The notes beneath the pieces were generated by a model, which did not search any database, had not been told where the DNA came from, and saw nothing but the letters and a program-made list of their open reading frames with translations. 51,180 nt of DNA from positions 1 to 51,180 of the forward strand of contig MPNL01000021.1 in assembly GCA_002239005.1 (NCBI GenBank), written 5' to 3'. Positions 41,681 through 50,477 of this stretch are shown here, piece by piece (position 1 is the first letter of the stretch; the number at the start of each line of letters is the position of its first letter). This DNA is from Truepera sp. bin119. Lineage in GTDB: Bacteria; Deinococcota; Deinococci; Deinococcales; Trueperaceae. The position numbers were made by a program, and so were the translations under genes.

Positions 41681-43237
41681 TTAGGGGCGGCGGAGCAGCG
41701 CGAGGGCTACGGCGCCCACGGCGTAGGCGGTCAGGAGCGGGATAAAGAGGTGTCCGTAGCGGACCCACACGGTCTTCGTCTCGCTTAGACCGTAGTCGAC
41801 CTTCAGAATCCCGGCCGCATCCCGTTCCAGTTCGGCTAGGACTTCACCGCGGGGACCAACCAGGGCAGTGATGCCATCGTTGCCGGCGCGGAGCAGGTAG
41901 CGTCGCGTCTCAATAGCGCGTAGCCGCCCCATGTCGAAGTGCTGGCGAGCGCCGTTTCCGCGGGCGAACCAGGCGTCGTTAGTGATGTTGATCAGGACAG
42001 TTGCGCCGCGTCGGACCATGGCCCGCTGCACCTGGGGAAACACCGATTCGTAGCAGATGTAGGCCGCAACGGGCCCGGCGGCGGTCTGCAGCGGATCGAA
42101 CGCCGGGCCGGGGGAGGTGCTCTGCAGCAGCGGGAGCCCCAGCAGTTCGAAGATGGCTCGGTAGACCGGGGCCGCCGTCTCGACCAGCGGCCAACGCTCC
42201 CCGAAGGGGACCAGGAACACCTTGTCGTAGCGGTCATCCAGGAGCTGTTCGTCGATACTGTAGACGCTGTTAAACGATCGACCACCGTTGTGGGCCCGTC
42301 CGCCCACGATGAAGGTGCTGTGCGGGGCGCTCTGCTGAATCTTCTCCCGTACCGGTTCGCCCGCCACGCCATCGACAGTGAGACCGAGGACCGCCCCTTC
42401 CGGCCATACGACGAGGTCGGGGGTGGTGGCCAGGTCGAGTTGGCCGTTGCGGGTGAGGTCGGTGTGGACGCTCAGCTCCTGACTAGGGCTGAGCATCCGA
42501 CCGAGCGGATCGACATTGCCCTGGATGAGCAGCGCCGTCTCGGTCGGAGGGGCTACCGGCAGGTCGGACCTTGCCAGCCCCGCCCCCCAGAGGGCGGCAC
42601 CCAGCGCCAGGGGGATGACCGGGGTGAAGAGCGAGTAGAGTGGCCGGTGCCCGCTTCGTTCGCCCAGGGGCAGAAAGGGCATAGCGAACAGGGCGGCGAG
42701 CATCGTGGTCACCAAGCTGAGGCCGTACACCCCGATCAGGTCGGCGATCTGGGCCACAGGGGTGTCGAGCCACAGGTAGCCGAGCGCTCCCCAGGGGAAG
42801 CCGAGGTAACCCTGGCTCCGGACCCACTCGACTAAGACCCAGGCGGCCGGCAGCAGCCACAGGGTGCCCGCCCCCTTTCCTCCGAGCCAGCGGCTGAGCC
42901 CGGTGGTGCCTCCCCAGATGGCCGCTAGGATGAGGATAAGTAGTGGGAACAGGGCCCAGAACGCGGGACTCAGGATGACTGAGAAACTTAGCGGGAGCCA
43001 CAGCAGGTAGAGGGTGAAGAACGCTGCGGCGAAGACGAATCCCAGCCAGAATGCCCGGCGACTGCTCTCGCTGCCTGCTACCAGGAGGTAGAGCGGCGTG
43101 AGGGCTAGCGCCAGCGGCCAGAAGCCGGTCGGCGGAAGTGCCGCAGACAGGATGATGCCGCAGGCAGCAGCCACTAGGAGGCGCAGCGGCATGGGGATTA
43201 CGCTTGGCGACCTTCCCAGGTCGCCGTGAGATCGCAC
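41681..43237 (-). CDS. lnt: Apolipoprotein N-acyltransferase
   Basis: The 518-aa inner-membrane enzyme adds the third acyl chain to lipoproteins, the final maturation step in diderm bacteria. Six or so N-terminal helices precede a nitrilase-like periplasmic domain. Its Glu-Lys-Cys triad is visible: VVWPEGAVLG (Glu), DDRYDKVFLVPFGE (Lys) and AAYICYESVFP (Cys). The start is uncertain: GTG 43237 follows the M20 peptidase stop (43238-43240) directly, and ATG 43192 (MPLRLLVAAA) is a possible alternative just before the first helix. Its presence supports an outer membrane and agrees with the lipoprotein cargo of IS-B. Confidence 0.94.
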   Translation of the reverse strand: MRSHGDLGRSPSVIPMPLRLLVAAACGIILSAALPPTGFWPLALALTPLYLLVAGSESSRRAFWLGFVFAAAFFTLYLLWLPLSFSVILSPAFWALFPLLILILAAIWGGTTGLSRWLGGKGAGTLWLLPAAWVLVEWVRSQGYLGFPWGALGYLWLDTPVAQIADLIGVYGLSLVTTMLAALFAMPFLPLGERSGHRPLYSLFTPVIPLALGAALWGAGLARSDLPVAPPTETALLIQGNVDPLGRMLSPSQELSVHTDLTRNGQLDLATTPDLVVWPEGAVLGLTVDGVAGEPVREKIQQSAPHSTFIVGGRAHNGGRSFNSVYSIDEQLLDDRYDKVFLVPFGERWPLVETAAPVYRAIFELLGLPLLQSTSPGPAFDPLQTAAGPVAAYICYESVFPQVQRAMVRRGATVLINITNDAWFARGNGARQHFDMGRLRAIETRRYLLRAGNDGITALVGPRGEVLAELERDAAGILKVDYGLSETKTVWVRYGHLFIPLLTAYAVGAVALALLRRP

Positions 43238-44371
43238 TCATCCGGCCCTGGTCACGAGGGCCGTGACCAGGGCCACCCGCTCGAGCGTCGCCCCGAGCTC
43301 TATATGTTCGTGTCGGGCGTGCATCCCGACGCCGAGGCTGCCTAGGCCGTCGAGGGTAGCGGCGCCGAGCGCGGTGGTGAAGTTGCCGTCGGAGCCGCCG
43401 CCGACAACCGCGGTGCCCAGCGCAAGCCCCATGCTCCGCTGGACCGCTTCGGCCTCAGCGAGGAGGACCTCGTTCGCCTCGGTCCTCTCCATAGGGGGGC
43501 GATTCAGCCCGCCGGTGATCTCGACTTCGACCCTCGGGTTGTGAGGTCGGTAGTTCCGCAGCTCCCGGTCGAGGCGTTCGGCCTCCGCCAGCGTGAACAC
43601 TCTCAGATCGACGTCGGCAGAGGCCTCCTCGGCGATCACGTTGGGTACGGTGCCGCCGGACGCCACTGTCAGGTTGACCGAGGTCCCCGCCTCCGGGTCG
43701 TTTAGGCCCTCGACGAAGAACAGGAAGTGTGCCAGTTCCCGCAGCGCGCTCGCGCCGGCCTCAGGATTGTTGCCTGCGTGGGCGCTCTGGCCTCGGGCTC
43801 TGAACTCGATCATCCCCGTACCCTTGCGCCCCACCTTGAGCGATCCATCCTCGGAGCCCGGCTCGACCACCAGGACCCGATCGTGTAACTTCGCGAGTTC
43901 CTCGATCAACTCTCGCGAGTGAAGGCTCCCACTCTCCTCGTCGCTGGTCAGCAGAAGTGTGACTGGACCGCGCAGTGCCATCCCCCGCTCGTCGGCGATG
44001 CGAATAGCCTCGAGGCAGGTGGTGATTCCGGCCTTCATGTCGGAGGTACCGGGCCCGTGGACGCAGTCCCCCTCCCGATAGAAGGGCATCCCCTCGAGGG
44101 TGCCTACCGGCCAGACGGTATCGTAGTGGGCGAGCAGCAGCGTAGAGATGTCGCCGGGGGCGTCCCGGCGGGCCGACAGGTGGTCACCCACCACCTGTTG
44201 CAGGTGGCGCTCTACCGTCCAGCCTTCGTTGGATAGCAGGGTGGCCAGATGGTCTGCTAGGCGGTCTGCGGCGGTCTTGTCGTGAGTGGGAGACTCGATG
44301 AGGACTAGCTCCTTGAGGGTCTCAAGGTAGCGCTCTTCACGGCCTAGGGCATGTTCGAGGAGGGGGTGCAT
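43238..44371 (-). CDS. M20 family metallopeptidase (carboxypeptidase G2-like)
   Basis: The 377-aa protein has LLAHYDTVWPVG (first zinc ligand His-x-Asp), GPGTSDMKAG (bridging Asp), LLTSDEESGS (catalytic Glu and zinc Glu) and VVEPGSE (zinc ligand). A lid/dimerisation domain (about 180-290) includes GQSAHAGNNPEAG. The C-terminal GVGMHARHEHIEL provides the last His. The closest known type is glutamate carboxypeptidase. ATG 44371 is chosen because TAGCAT lies 7 bases upstream (44384-44379). The start region is duplicated 65 bases upstream. It is upstream of, and coupled to, lnt. Confidence 0.92.
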   Translation of the reverse strand: MHPLLEHALGREERYLETLKELVLIESPTHDKTAADRLADHLATLLSNEGWTVERHLQQVVGDHLSARRDAPGDISTLLLAHYDTVWPVGTLEGMPFYREGDCVHGPGTSDMKAGITTCLEAIRIADERGMALRGPVTLLLTSDEESGSLHSRELIEELAKLHDRVLVVEPGSEDGSLKVGRKGTGMIEFRARGQSAHAGNNPEAGASALRELAHFLFFVEGLNDPEAGTSVNLTVASGGTVPNVIAEEASADVDLRVFTLAEAERLDRELRNYRPHNPRVEVEITGGLNRPPMERTEANEVLLAEAEAVQRSMGLALGTAVVGGGSDGNFTTALGAATLDGLGSLGVGMHARHEHIELGATLERVALVTALVTRAG

Positions 44372-44457
44372 GGCAACCATGCTAACCCGCGACTCGGGTC
44401 GATTCTGAGCCCTGGCAAGCTTTAGGGCGAGTGCATAGCAACCATGCTAACCCGCGA
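44366..44457. repeat. 65-bp-spaced direct repeat over the M20 start region
   Basis: A 27-bp sequence, GTGCATGGCAACCATGCTAA plus CCCGCGA (44366-44392), recurs at 44431-44457 with one mismatch. Each unit carries the start ATG and the putative -10 box of the peptidase gene on the minus strand. The first copy also has the palindrome GCATGG-CAA-CCATGC. Confidence 0.85.
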
Positions 44458-44495
44458 TCCCCTTGCGATCCCCATTCAGGCCCCCAGGGGCGGGA

Positions 44496-44861
44496 TCAGT
44501 TGCCCCCTCCTACCACAGGAACCGTCGGCGCTATCCTCTGCTGCCTCGCCTCCCACAACTCCTCTGCGAGGGTCCTGACGTTCGGTTCCCCCGTGGTCCT
44601 CGCGTAGCTGTAGCCGAGTCTCAGGTCGCGCTCGGCACACTTAGAGTCGACCCCCCGGGCGATCTGGTAGCGGTAGAGATAGACCTGCGCGAGCAGCACG
44701 TCGCGCATCCGCTGAGGCCGGGTGGCGTGGAGGTCGCGCAACGCATCATCATAGGCCATCGTGGCGCCGCGCACATCCCCCCGTGCTGCCAGAGCCCTTC
44801 CACGCTTGAAGTGCTTGGCAGCGTTGTACAGGAGTTCGCGCGTGATGGACTCAAGTACCAT
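44496..44861 (-). CDS. Conserved hypothetical protein with TPR-like helices
   Basis: The 121-aa protein is all-helical: ELLYNAAKHFKRGRALAARGDVRGATMAYDDALRDLHAT (residues 9-47) reads like one TPR hairpin, with LLAQVYLYRYQIARG as another helix and a second A-E-E-L-W-E-A-R-Q-Q near the end. One cysteine (SKCAERDL). No signal peptide. It resembles small hypotheticals and I cannot give a function. It lies upstream of the duplicated M20 start on the same strand and diverges from the SDR gene. Confidence 0.65.
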   Translation of the reverse strand: MVLESITRELLYNAAKHFKRGRALAARGDVRGATMAYDDALRDLHATRPQRMRDVLLAQVYLYRYQIARGVDSKCAERDLRLGYSYARTTGEPNVRTLAEELWEARQQRIAPTVPVVGGGN

Positions 44862-45002
44862 GTATGGATTTAAGTATATAGCTGCGGTATGGTTACGCGA
44901 TTATCCCCTGGAGACAGGACCGGGTCGGAGGGAGCTCTCTGGAGCGCCTCTAGGGGCGCACGAGACCCCAGCGGTCTTGTTCAGAGTAGCCGACCTATGT
45001 CG

Positions 45003-45008
45003 TACAGT
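45003..45008 (+). promoter_or_regulatory. -10 box for the SDR gene
   Basis: TACAGT lies 6 bases before GTG 45015, and TTCAGA is 17 bases further upstream (44980-44985). This is the leaderless layout again. Confidence 0.45.
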
Positions 45009-45014
45009 AGGACT

Positions 45015-45896
45015 GTGACCGGTACGGATGGAAGGATGGAAGGCAAGCAGGTCCTGATCACGGGGGCCACCTCCGGGATCGGTGAGGTTACCGCCCGGGT
45101 ACTGGCTGAGCAGGGGGCGCAGGTCGTTTTCACGGCCCGCGACCGGGCCAAGACCGAGCGCGTCCGCTGCGAGATCCGAACTGCGGCTGGTCACGACCGG
45201 GTGGAGTTCCTCATGGGCGACTTCTCCTCGCAGCAGCAGATCCGGCAGCTGGCCGAGGAGTACCGGGACCGCTTCGACCGGCTGGATGTCCTGGTGAACA
45301 ACGTTGGTGCCTACTTCTCTTCTCGGGCTGAGACCGAGGACGGCCTCGAGCGCACCTTCGCCGTGAATCACTTGGGCTACTTCCTGCTTACCGAGTTGCT
45401 GCTCGATCTGCTGATCGGTAACGCCCCCGCGCGGGTCGTCAACGTTGGGTCGATGGCTCATCGTGGCGCCAGCATTCGCTTCGGCGACCTCCAGTTGAAA
45501 CGGGGCTATGGGGGATGGCGGGCCTACGGCCAGTCGAAGCTTGCCAACCTGCTGTTCACCTTCGAACTCGCACGCCGCCTCGAAGGGACGGGGGTCACGG
45601 CCAATGCGCTCCACCCTGGCTTTGTGAAGACCAACTTCGGTGCTGATGCCAGGGGCAGCCTCATCGCCCGGATCATCTGGTGGACCCTGACACAGTTCAC
45701 GATCAGCGCCGAGAGGGGTGCTAGAACCAGCGTCTATCTGGCCGCGTCGCCCGAGGTGGAGGGGGTCAGTGGTAAGTATTTCGCGAACTGCAAGCCCGTG
45801 GAGCCCTACAAGGCCGCCCACGACTTGGAGGTTGCGCGCCGCCTCTGGGAGGTCAGTGCCGAATTGGTGGCACGCTCCGCTGGCGACGGAGATTGA
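45015..45896 (+). CDS. Short-chain dehydrogenase/reductase (retinol dehydrogenase-like)
   Basis: The 293-aa NAD(P)-dependent oxidoreductase has VLITGATSGIG (cofactor motif), the NNVGAY segment (NNAG-like), NVGSMAHRG with the catalytic Ser, and Y-G-Q-S-K with catalytic Tyr and Lys. It matches the RDH/WW-oxidoreductase-like subgroup that acts on retinoids, steroids or long-chain alcohols. Arg after the glycine motif (TARDR) suggests NADP preference. GTG 45015 is chosen for the leaderless promoter spacing; ATG 45036 would remove only seven residues. True substrate unknown. Confidence 0.9.
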   Translation: MTGTDGRMEGKQVLITGATSGIGEVTARVLAEQGAQVVFTARDRAKTERVRCEIRTAAGHDRVEFLMGDFSSQQQIRQLAEEYRDRFDRLDVLVNNVGAYFSSRAETEDGLERTFAVNHLGYFLLTELLLDLLIGNAPARVVNVGSMAHRGASIRFGDLQLKRGYGGWRAYGQSKLANLLFTFELARRLEGTGVTANALHPGFVKTNFGADARGSLIARIIWWTLTQFTISAERGARTSVYLAASPEVEGVSGKYFANCKPVEPYKAAHDLEVARRLWEVSAELVARSAGDGD

Positions 45897-46373
45897 AGGG
45901 GCACAGGATTCTTGAAGGCCCTGTCGGTAGGGGATAAGCGTTCAGTCTGGGTTCGTGACCACGCCGCCGGGGGCCGCCCGCATCGGCGGAAATACAGTAA
46001 CCTCCCCAGGCAGGGCTGGAATGGCGAGCAGAGCCTGCCTTGGTTATGTGGGGCGACGCCTTAAAGTTCGAGATTACGATACTCGTCCGGTCGTGGAATG
46101 CTCTGCGCAGGGTGGCCGCGCTCTTCCGTGCTTCGTGAAATCGGAACGCGGATTTCGAAATCGGTCATGTTCTGACATCGGTTCGCCTCCCGAAGAGTGA
46201 TGTGCTCAGAAACCCCTGTGGTAGGCGATGGGGTTGAGATGGTCGTTCTCCAAGACCGAGTCGGTTTATGGAGTAGAGTCGGACGAGATCGAGATGAAAG
46301 AGCACCGAAGCGGAGAGTGCTGGATAACCTCGCGACCGTAATGACTGGTTCGCAAAACGGTGAAAACTGAAAA
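45897..46373. other. Intergenic stretch, possible minus-strand debris
   Basis: No intact gene. On the minus strand a short frame at about 46061-46168 reads MTDFEIRVPISRSTEERG and ends in DEYRNLEL before a stop; it has no recognisable family and may be a remnant. Confidence 0.35.
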
Positions 46374-47417
46374 CTACTGCGCGTTGTCGTGAGTATGGCG
46401 ATGATGGACGTCAGGCAGATGCGGATGCTCGTGTTCCAGTGCTTCATGGCGATGCGGATGCACGTGGCCGATCCAGGCAGGAAGCTTGGGATGATTGTGT
46501 AGGTGGTGGCCGTCGTTGTGGCGGTGCCAGTGCTCATGTACGAGGGCTGGGTGGCTGTGTCGGTGTGTATGTCCCTCTTGCAGCAGCATGAACAGGCCCA
46601 CCACCAAGATCGCGGTGGCCACTAGCTGTATTGTGCCGAAGGGCTCACCAAGGAGCGCAACGGAAAGTAGGACACCAAAAAAGGGCGCAGCAGAGAACAC
46701 CAGCTGACCCCTAGTGGCGCCGATGTTCTGGGCGGCAGCGATGTACAGTACGATGCTCGCACCATAGGAGATCGCGCCGAGCCCCAACGCGGCTGTGGCA
46801 GCCAGCGGCGTCGCGGTCCAGGAAGAGACCCACAGCCCTATGAAGAGGTTGGTCGTGCCAGCGGCAAGTCCCTTCCACAGGGTCGTTTCCTGGGGAGTCA
46901 ATCCGTCGATCAGCGACGTGAAGTGGTTGTCGAAGCCCCAGCAGACGCACGCCAGCGCCACCAGCAGACCGGGCAGAATGCCAGCGGATTGCCCCCCCCA
47001 TGACAACAGCAGTGCTGCGACGACCACCGTGCCCGCTCCTGCCCAGGCCCGACCGCTTAACTGATCGCGGAACAGGGCGGCACCCAACACCGCAGTGGCG
47101 ACAAGCTCCAGGTTGAGCCACAGCGAGACGGATGCGGCGGAGGCCAACTGCAGCCCCAAGAGGAGCAAGACCGGCCCCGCCATTCCGCCCAGAAGCGCAG
47201 CACCAATCAGCCGCCGGGCGTTCGCGCGATCCAAGCGCACAAGGCGATGAAAGACTCGCTGTTGAGCGGCGAACGGGCCCACGCCGAGAGCGGCGCCCAA
47301 ATAGAGCAGTCCGGCCAACTGGAAAGGACTTACCTGGTCGAGAAGGAGCTTGCTTAGCGGAGTCGACGCGCCAAACAGAAGCGCCGAGGTGAGAGCTATT
47401 GCAACAGACAGTGCCAT
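46374..47417 (-). CDS. EamA/DMT-family transporter with His-rich C-terminal tail
   Basis: The 347-aa protein has ten hydrophobic helices in two EamA repeats (about residues 5-140 and 150-280), the drug/metabolite transporter fold. After the last helix (LVATAILVVGLFMLLQ) comes a cytoplasmic tail of about 65 residues with more than 20 histidines, in H-x-H and H-E-H-like patterns. Such tails bind Zn, Ni or Co, so the protein may transport or sense a transition metal; the EamA fold otherwise moves amino acids, nucleobases or metabolites. It starts at ATG 47417, 16 bases from an 18-bp dyad that could be an operator. Confidence 0.88.
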   Translation of the reverse strand: MALSVAIALTSALLFGASTPLSKLLLDQVSPFQLAGLLYLGAALGVGPFAAQQRVFHRLVRLDRANARRLIGAALLGGMAGPVLLLLGLQLASAASVSLWLNLELVATAVLGAALFRDQLSGRAWAGAGTVVVAALLLSWGGQSAGILPGLLVALACVCWGFDNHFTSLIDGLTPQETTLWKGLAAGTTNLFIGLWVSSWTATPLAATAALGLGAISYGASIVLYIAAAQNIGATRGQLVFSAAPFFGVLLSVALLGEPFGTIQLVATAILVVGLFMLLQEGHTHRHSHPALVHEHWHRHNDGHHLHNHPKLPAWIGHVHPHRHEALEHEHPHLPDVHHRHTHDNAQ

Positions 47418-47433
47418 ACGCTGCGTCTGCAGG

Positions 47434-47451
47434 GTAGCATAGTCATACTAC
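47434..47451 (-). promoter_or_regulatory. 18-bp dyad upstream of the His-tailed transporter
   Basis: GTAGCAT-AGTC-ATACTAC: the 7-base arms match at six of seven positions. It lies 16 bases upstream of the ATG and overlaps TATGCT, a possible -10 on the minus strand. Size and position fit an operator of a dimeric metal regulator; no specific family is assigned. Confidence 0.45.
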
Positions 47452-47885
47452 GCTCAAGGGAGGCGGGGATGTTTGTGATACCCATCGTCCTGCCCGTCCC
47501 GATGATCGCGTGAGCCACCTCAATCGTCCGTTTACAGCGGGTGTGGTCGTTCCGGGCGCGTACACAGAGATGACCGACCACCTTGGGATGTTCGCTGAGG
47601 GTCGTCCCAGGCTCGTCCGCTGCCCCGTGTGCGTCACGTCATTATGATCACGCCGACGCGATTCAGCTCCCACCCCGCCCGGCCAGACTCGCCGAGGTCG
47701 GTAGCGGCCGGCCCCGATGAGGCGGTTGTTAGGGTCAGACCCAGCGTTCGAATGCCGAGCTGGGCGAAGGTGAGGATGAAGCGTAACTCTCCTTTACCCC
47801 TCGGTAGCCGGTGTGCGAGTGTCTTTGGGGGTGGCTCTGGGGATCGGCCAAGTGGTTGCGGGCCCCCTCTGCAAAGGCGGCTGGC
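47452..47885. other. Intergenic stretch before the rplU promoter
   Basis: No coding frame that resembles a known protein was found on either strand. Confidence 0.4.
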
Positions 47886-47914
47886 TTGCCTCAACCCGGT
47901 CTTTTCGCTATAAT
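47886..47914 (+). promoter_or_regulatory. Promoter of the rplU-rpmA-obgE operon
   Basis: TTGCCT (47886-47891), a 17-base spacer and a perfect TATAAT (47909-47914), giving a 5' leader of about 120 bases before rplU. Confidence 0.8.
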
Positions 47915-47928
47915 CGCAAGTCTGGTGT

Positions 47929-47950
47929 CGCGTGGCCTAACCGCCACGCG
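47929..47950 (+). promoter_or_regulatory. rplU leader hairpin
   Basis: A perfect 8-bp stem CGCGTGGC (47929-47936) with GCCACGCG (47943-47950) and loop CTAACC, near the start of the transcript. L21 leaders in other bacteria bind ribosomal proteins; whether this is one is not shown. Confidence 0.55.
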
Positions 47951-48040
47951 TCCCTGGTGTCTATTGGCCCTGTCTGTCCTGCCAGGCCGAGGTGAGGGGT
48001 CGGCGGGGCATGTAGCGGTTGCTGGAGGTACGAAGAGATA

Positions 48041-48445
48041 ATGTTTGCGATTGTGCAGTCGGGCGGGAAGCAGTACCGTGTCAGCGAGGGGGATATCCTG
48101 CGCTTTGAGGCGCTAGACGCCGAACCGGGTGACGTGGTGGAGTTCCCTGTGCTGTTGCTCGGGGGAGGTGACGTCAGGGTCGGCACCCCTCTCGTCGAGG
48201 GTGCTAGCGTCAAGGCCGAGGTGCTTGGCCACGGCCGCGGTGATAAGAGCCAGGTATACAAGTACAAAGCCAAGGTCAACTACCGCCGCAAGATTGGGCA
48301 CAGGCAGCCCTACACCGAAGTGAGGATGATCGAGATCAGAGGCTCGGCGGAAGACCGCAAAACTAGGCAGGCCGAGGCACCCGTAGAGGGATCTCCGGTC
48401 GAGGATGAGGTGCCGGCCGAGGTGGTTGAGGTCGCTGGAGCGTAA
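48041..48445 (+). CDS. rplU: Ribosomal protein L21 with acidic C-terminal extension
   Basis: The 134-aa protein starts [18 protein letters not shown] and contains [19 protein letters not shown], both standard L21 sequences. Normal L21 is about 100 residues; here about 30 residues rich in Glu, Val and Pro ([20 protein letters not shown]) are added. L21 binds 23S rRNA in the large subunit. The extension should be disordered and exposed. GAAGAGAT precedes the ATG closely. It is the first gene of an operon with rpmA and obgE. Confidence 0.97.
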   Translation: MFAIVQSGGKQYRVSEGDILRFEALDAEPGDVVEFPVLLLGGGDVRVGTPLVEGASVKAEVLGHGRGDKSQVYKYKAKVNYRRKIGHRQPYTEVRMIEIRGSAEDRKTRQAEAPVEGSPVEDEVPAEVVEVAGA

Positions 48446-48457
48446 GGGGTTCTAGGA

Positions 48458-48730
48458 ATGGCACATAAAAAGGGTGTGGGTAGCTCGAAGAATGGTCGCG
48501 ACAGCGAGTCTAAACGCTTGGGTGTCAAGCGATTCGATGGCGAAGAGGTTCTCTCTGGCAACATCCTGGTTCGGCAGCGGGGTACCCGCTTTCACCCTGG
48601 TCGGAATGTCGGCCAGGGTCGGGATTTCACCCTTTTCGCGCTCCGTGACGGCGTGGTCCGCTTCCAAAATAAGGGTGGCAAGGGCCGTTTCATCAGCGTG
48701 GAGTTGAAGCAGGGCGAGGCCTCCGGCTAG
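48458..48730 (+). CDS. rpmA: Ribosomal protein L27
   Basis: The 90-aa protein starts [24 protein letters not shown] and continues [21 protein letters not shown], diagnostic of L27. Its N-terminal tail reaches the peptidyl-transferase centre. The N-terminus begins with M-A-H-K-K directly, without the cleaved extension seen in Firmicutes. It lies 12 bases after rplU and 52 before obgE. Confidence 0.98.
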   Translation: MAHKKGVGSSKNGRDSESKRLGVKRFDGEEVLSGNILVRQRGTRFHPGRNVGQGRDFTLFALRDGVVRFQNKGGKGRFISVELKQGEASG

Positions 48731-48782
48731 TTTCGCGGGCGCCAGGACCGAGGCGCTGCTTCTCGAAAGAGCGGGGAGTACG

Positions 48783-50069
48783 ATGCCTTTCCGTGACACC
48801 CTTATAATCACCGTGCAGGGAGGCAGGGGTGGCGACGGTGCGATGTCATTCCTGCGGCTGAAGTACCTGCCCAAGGGGGGGCCCGACGGCGGCCGTGGAG
48901 GTGATGGCGGGAGTGTCATCCTCGAAGCCATCGATGACATTACCTCGCTCGATAAGCTCGTGGGCCAGACCCTCCTCCGGGCTGGGACCGGGCAGCAGGG
49001 TGAGGGGCGCAAGCGGGCCGGTCGCCGGGGGGAAGATCTCATCGTCCGGGTGCCGGTTGGAACTGTGGCTATCGACCTAGATAGTCGCGAGATTCTGGCC
49101 GATCTCGTCGAGGTGGGTCAGCAGGCCTGCGTCGCCGCGGGAGGGCGTAGCGGTCGGGGCAACGCCTCTTTCGCCAACTCCACCCAGCAGGCGCCGAGGT
49201 TCGCGGAGTACGGCACTCCCGGCGAGCGCCGTCGCATCCGGCTCGAACTCAGGATGATCGCCGATGTAGGCCTCGTCGGCTATCCCAACGCTGGCAAGTC
49301 GAGCCTGCTCGCGGCCCTCTCCAATGCCCGTCCCGCCATCGCTCCCTACCCCTTTACCACCCTCAGCCCCAACCTCGGTGTGGTCGAGCGCGATCTCGCG
49401 CGATTCACGCTGGCGGATATTCCCGGCATCATCGAGGGTGCCCACCGCGGCAAGGGTCTGGGCCTCGAGTTTCTGCGCCACATTTCCCGAACCCGGTTTC
49501 TGGTTTACGTTCTCGATATCGCCGACGATCCGCCTCACAATCTGGAGGCGCTGCGTAGGGAACTCGGGGCGTTCGACCCCGCCCTGATCGAGCGTCCCGC
49601 CCTCATAGCACTCAACAAGATCGACCTCGCAGCGCCCGAGGAGTTGCTCGAGCTCGAGCAGGAGCTGACCCGCTTTGGCCTCCCTCTCCTCACCGTCTCT
49701 GCGCTCGAGGGGGAGGGGCTTGTCGAGCTCCGTGACACCATCTTCGCCCTCCTACCCGATCAGGATTCCCTGGAGCCTGTTGGGCGGGACCCACAGGTTC
49801 TCAAGGCCGACCCCGTTCGGGTCATTCGTCACCAGGACGGCCTGGGGTGGCGCGTCCTCGGCTGCGCTCTCGAGGCGGTAGTTGCCCGCTTCGACCCCTC
49901 CAATCGTGACGCGGTGGCCTACCTGCAGCGGCACTTCACCAAGCTTGGGGTGACGAAACTGCTTAAGCGAGCCGGTGCTGCAGATGGGGACGATGTCCAT
50001 ATCGGCGAGGCGGCATTTGAGTTTTTCGATGAAGACCGGCAGGCCGAAGGGGACGGTTCCGAGGGGTGA
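48783..50069 (+). CDS. obgE: GTPase Obg
   Basis: The 428-aa ribosome-assembly GTPase has the glycine-rich Obg fold (residues 1-157, e.g. [31 protein letters not shown]). The G domain has G1 [11 protein letters not shown], switch regions [14 protein letters not shown]3 DIPG and G4 NKID. A C-terminal OCT-type domain follows. It monitors late 50S maturation and the stringent response. Its place after rplU and rpmA is conserved in bacteria. ATG 48783 has GGGGAG close upstream. Confidence 0.97.
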   Translation: MPFRDTLIITVQGGRGGDGAMSFLRLKYLPKGGPDGGRGGDGGSVILEAIDDITSLDKLVGQTLLRAGTGQQGEGRKRAGRRGEDLIVRVPVGTVAIDLDSREILADLVEVGQQACVAAGGRSGRGNASFANSTQQAPRFAEYGTPGERRRIRLELRMIADVGLVGYPNAGKSSLLAALSNARPAIAPYPFTTLSPNLGVVERDLARFTLADIPGIIEGAHRGKGLGLEFLRHISRTRFLVYVLDIADDPPHNLEALRRELGAFDPALIERPALIALNKIDLAAPEELLELEQELTRFGLPLLTVSALEGEGLVELRDTIFALLPDQDSLEPVGRDPQVLKADPVRVIRHQDGLGWRVLGCALEAVVARFDPSNRDAVAYLQRHFTKLGVTKLLKRAGAADGDDVHIGEAAFEFFDEDRQAEGDGSEG

Positions 50070-50477
50070 GGGCTCCTAGCGCCAAGCCAAGACCCGCAGG
50101 GCGGGGCAACCCGCTGTCCTGAAGCGTGTCGTGTATCCCTTGCAGAGGACTATCGCTGGAAGAGGTCGGAGTGACCTAGTAGGGTGAGATTACACCTGAT
50201 CGGGTTGAGCCATCGCGGGTCGTGCTTCCTGTAAGTGTGGGCTGCAACGGTCGGCTCCCGTTCGCTGGCGGCGTCGGCCCCTTCGCGGGACGGGGTGGGG
50301 ATTTTGCCGACCATCATTGGATCACGAGAGGCGGAGATTGGTGCCGCAGGAGTTCGTAACTCTCCCGGTTGGACCGTTCAGAACAGCTCTGGCGTCGGAA
50401 TCAGGAAAGCAGGTGGGTGACGACAACGTCACCGTAACCGCTGTGATGGAGGCGGGCTGAGAGTTGTTAGAAGCCAT
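50070..50477. other. Intergenic stretch after obgE
   Basis: No recognised gene. A short plus-strand frame at about 50341-50460 (VPQEFVTLPVGPF and DDNVTVTAVMEAG) could be debris. The left end of the adjacent IS5 remnant probably lies near 50460 but its inverted repeat is not certain. Confidence 0.35.

Noticed and set aside
46061-46200. Short minus-strand frame downstream of the His-tailed transporter (MTDFEIRVPISRS...)
   Set aside because: About 35 codons, no family and no clear start signal; mentioned only in the gap entry.
47434-47451. NikR operator
   Set aside because: Only one TCATAC-like half site is present; the NikR consensus needs two half sites about 16 bases apart.
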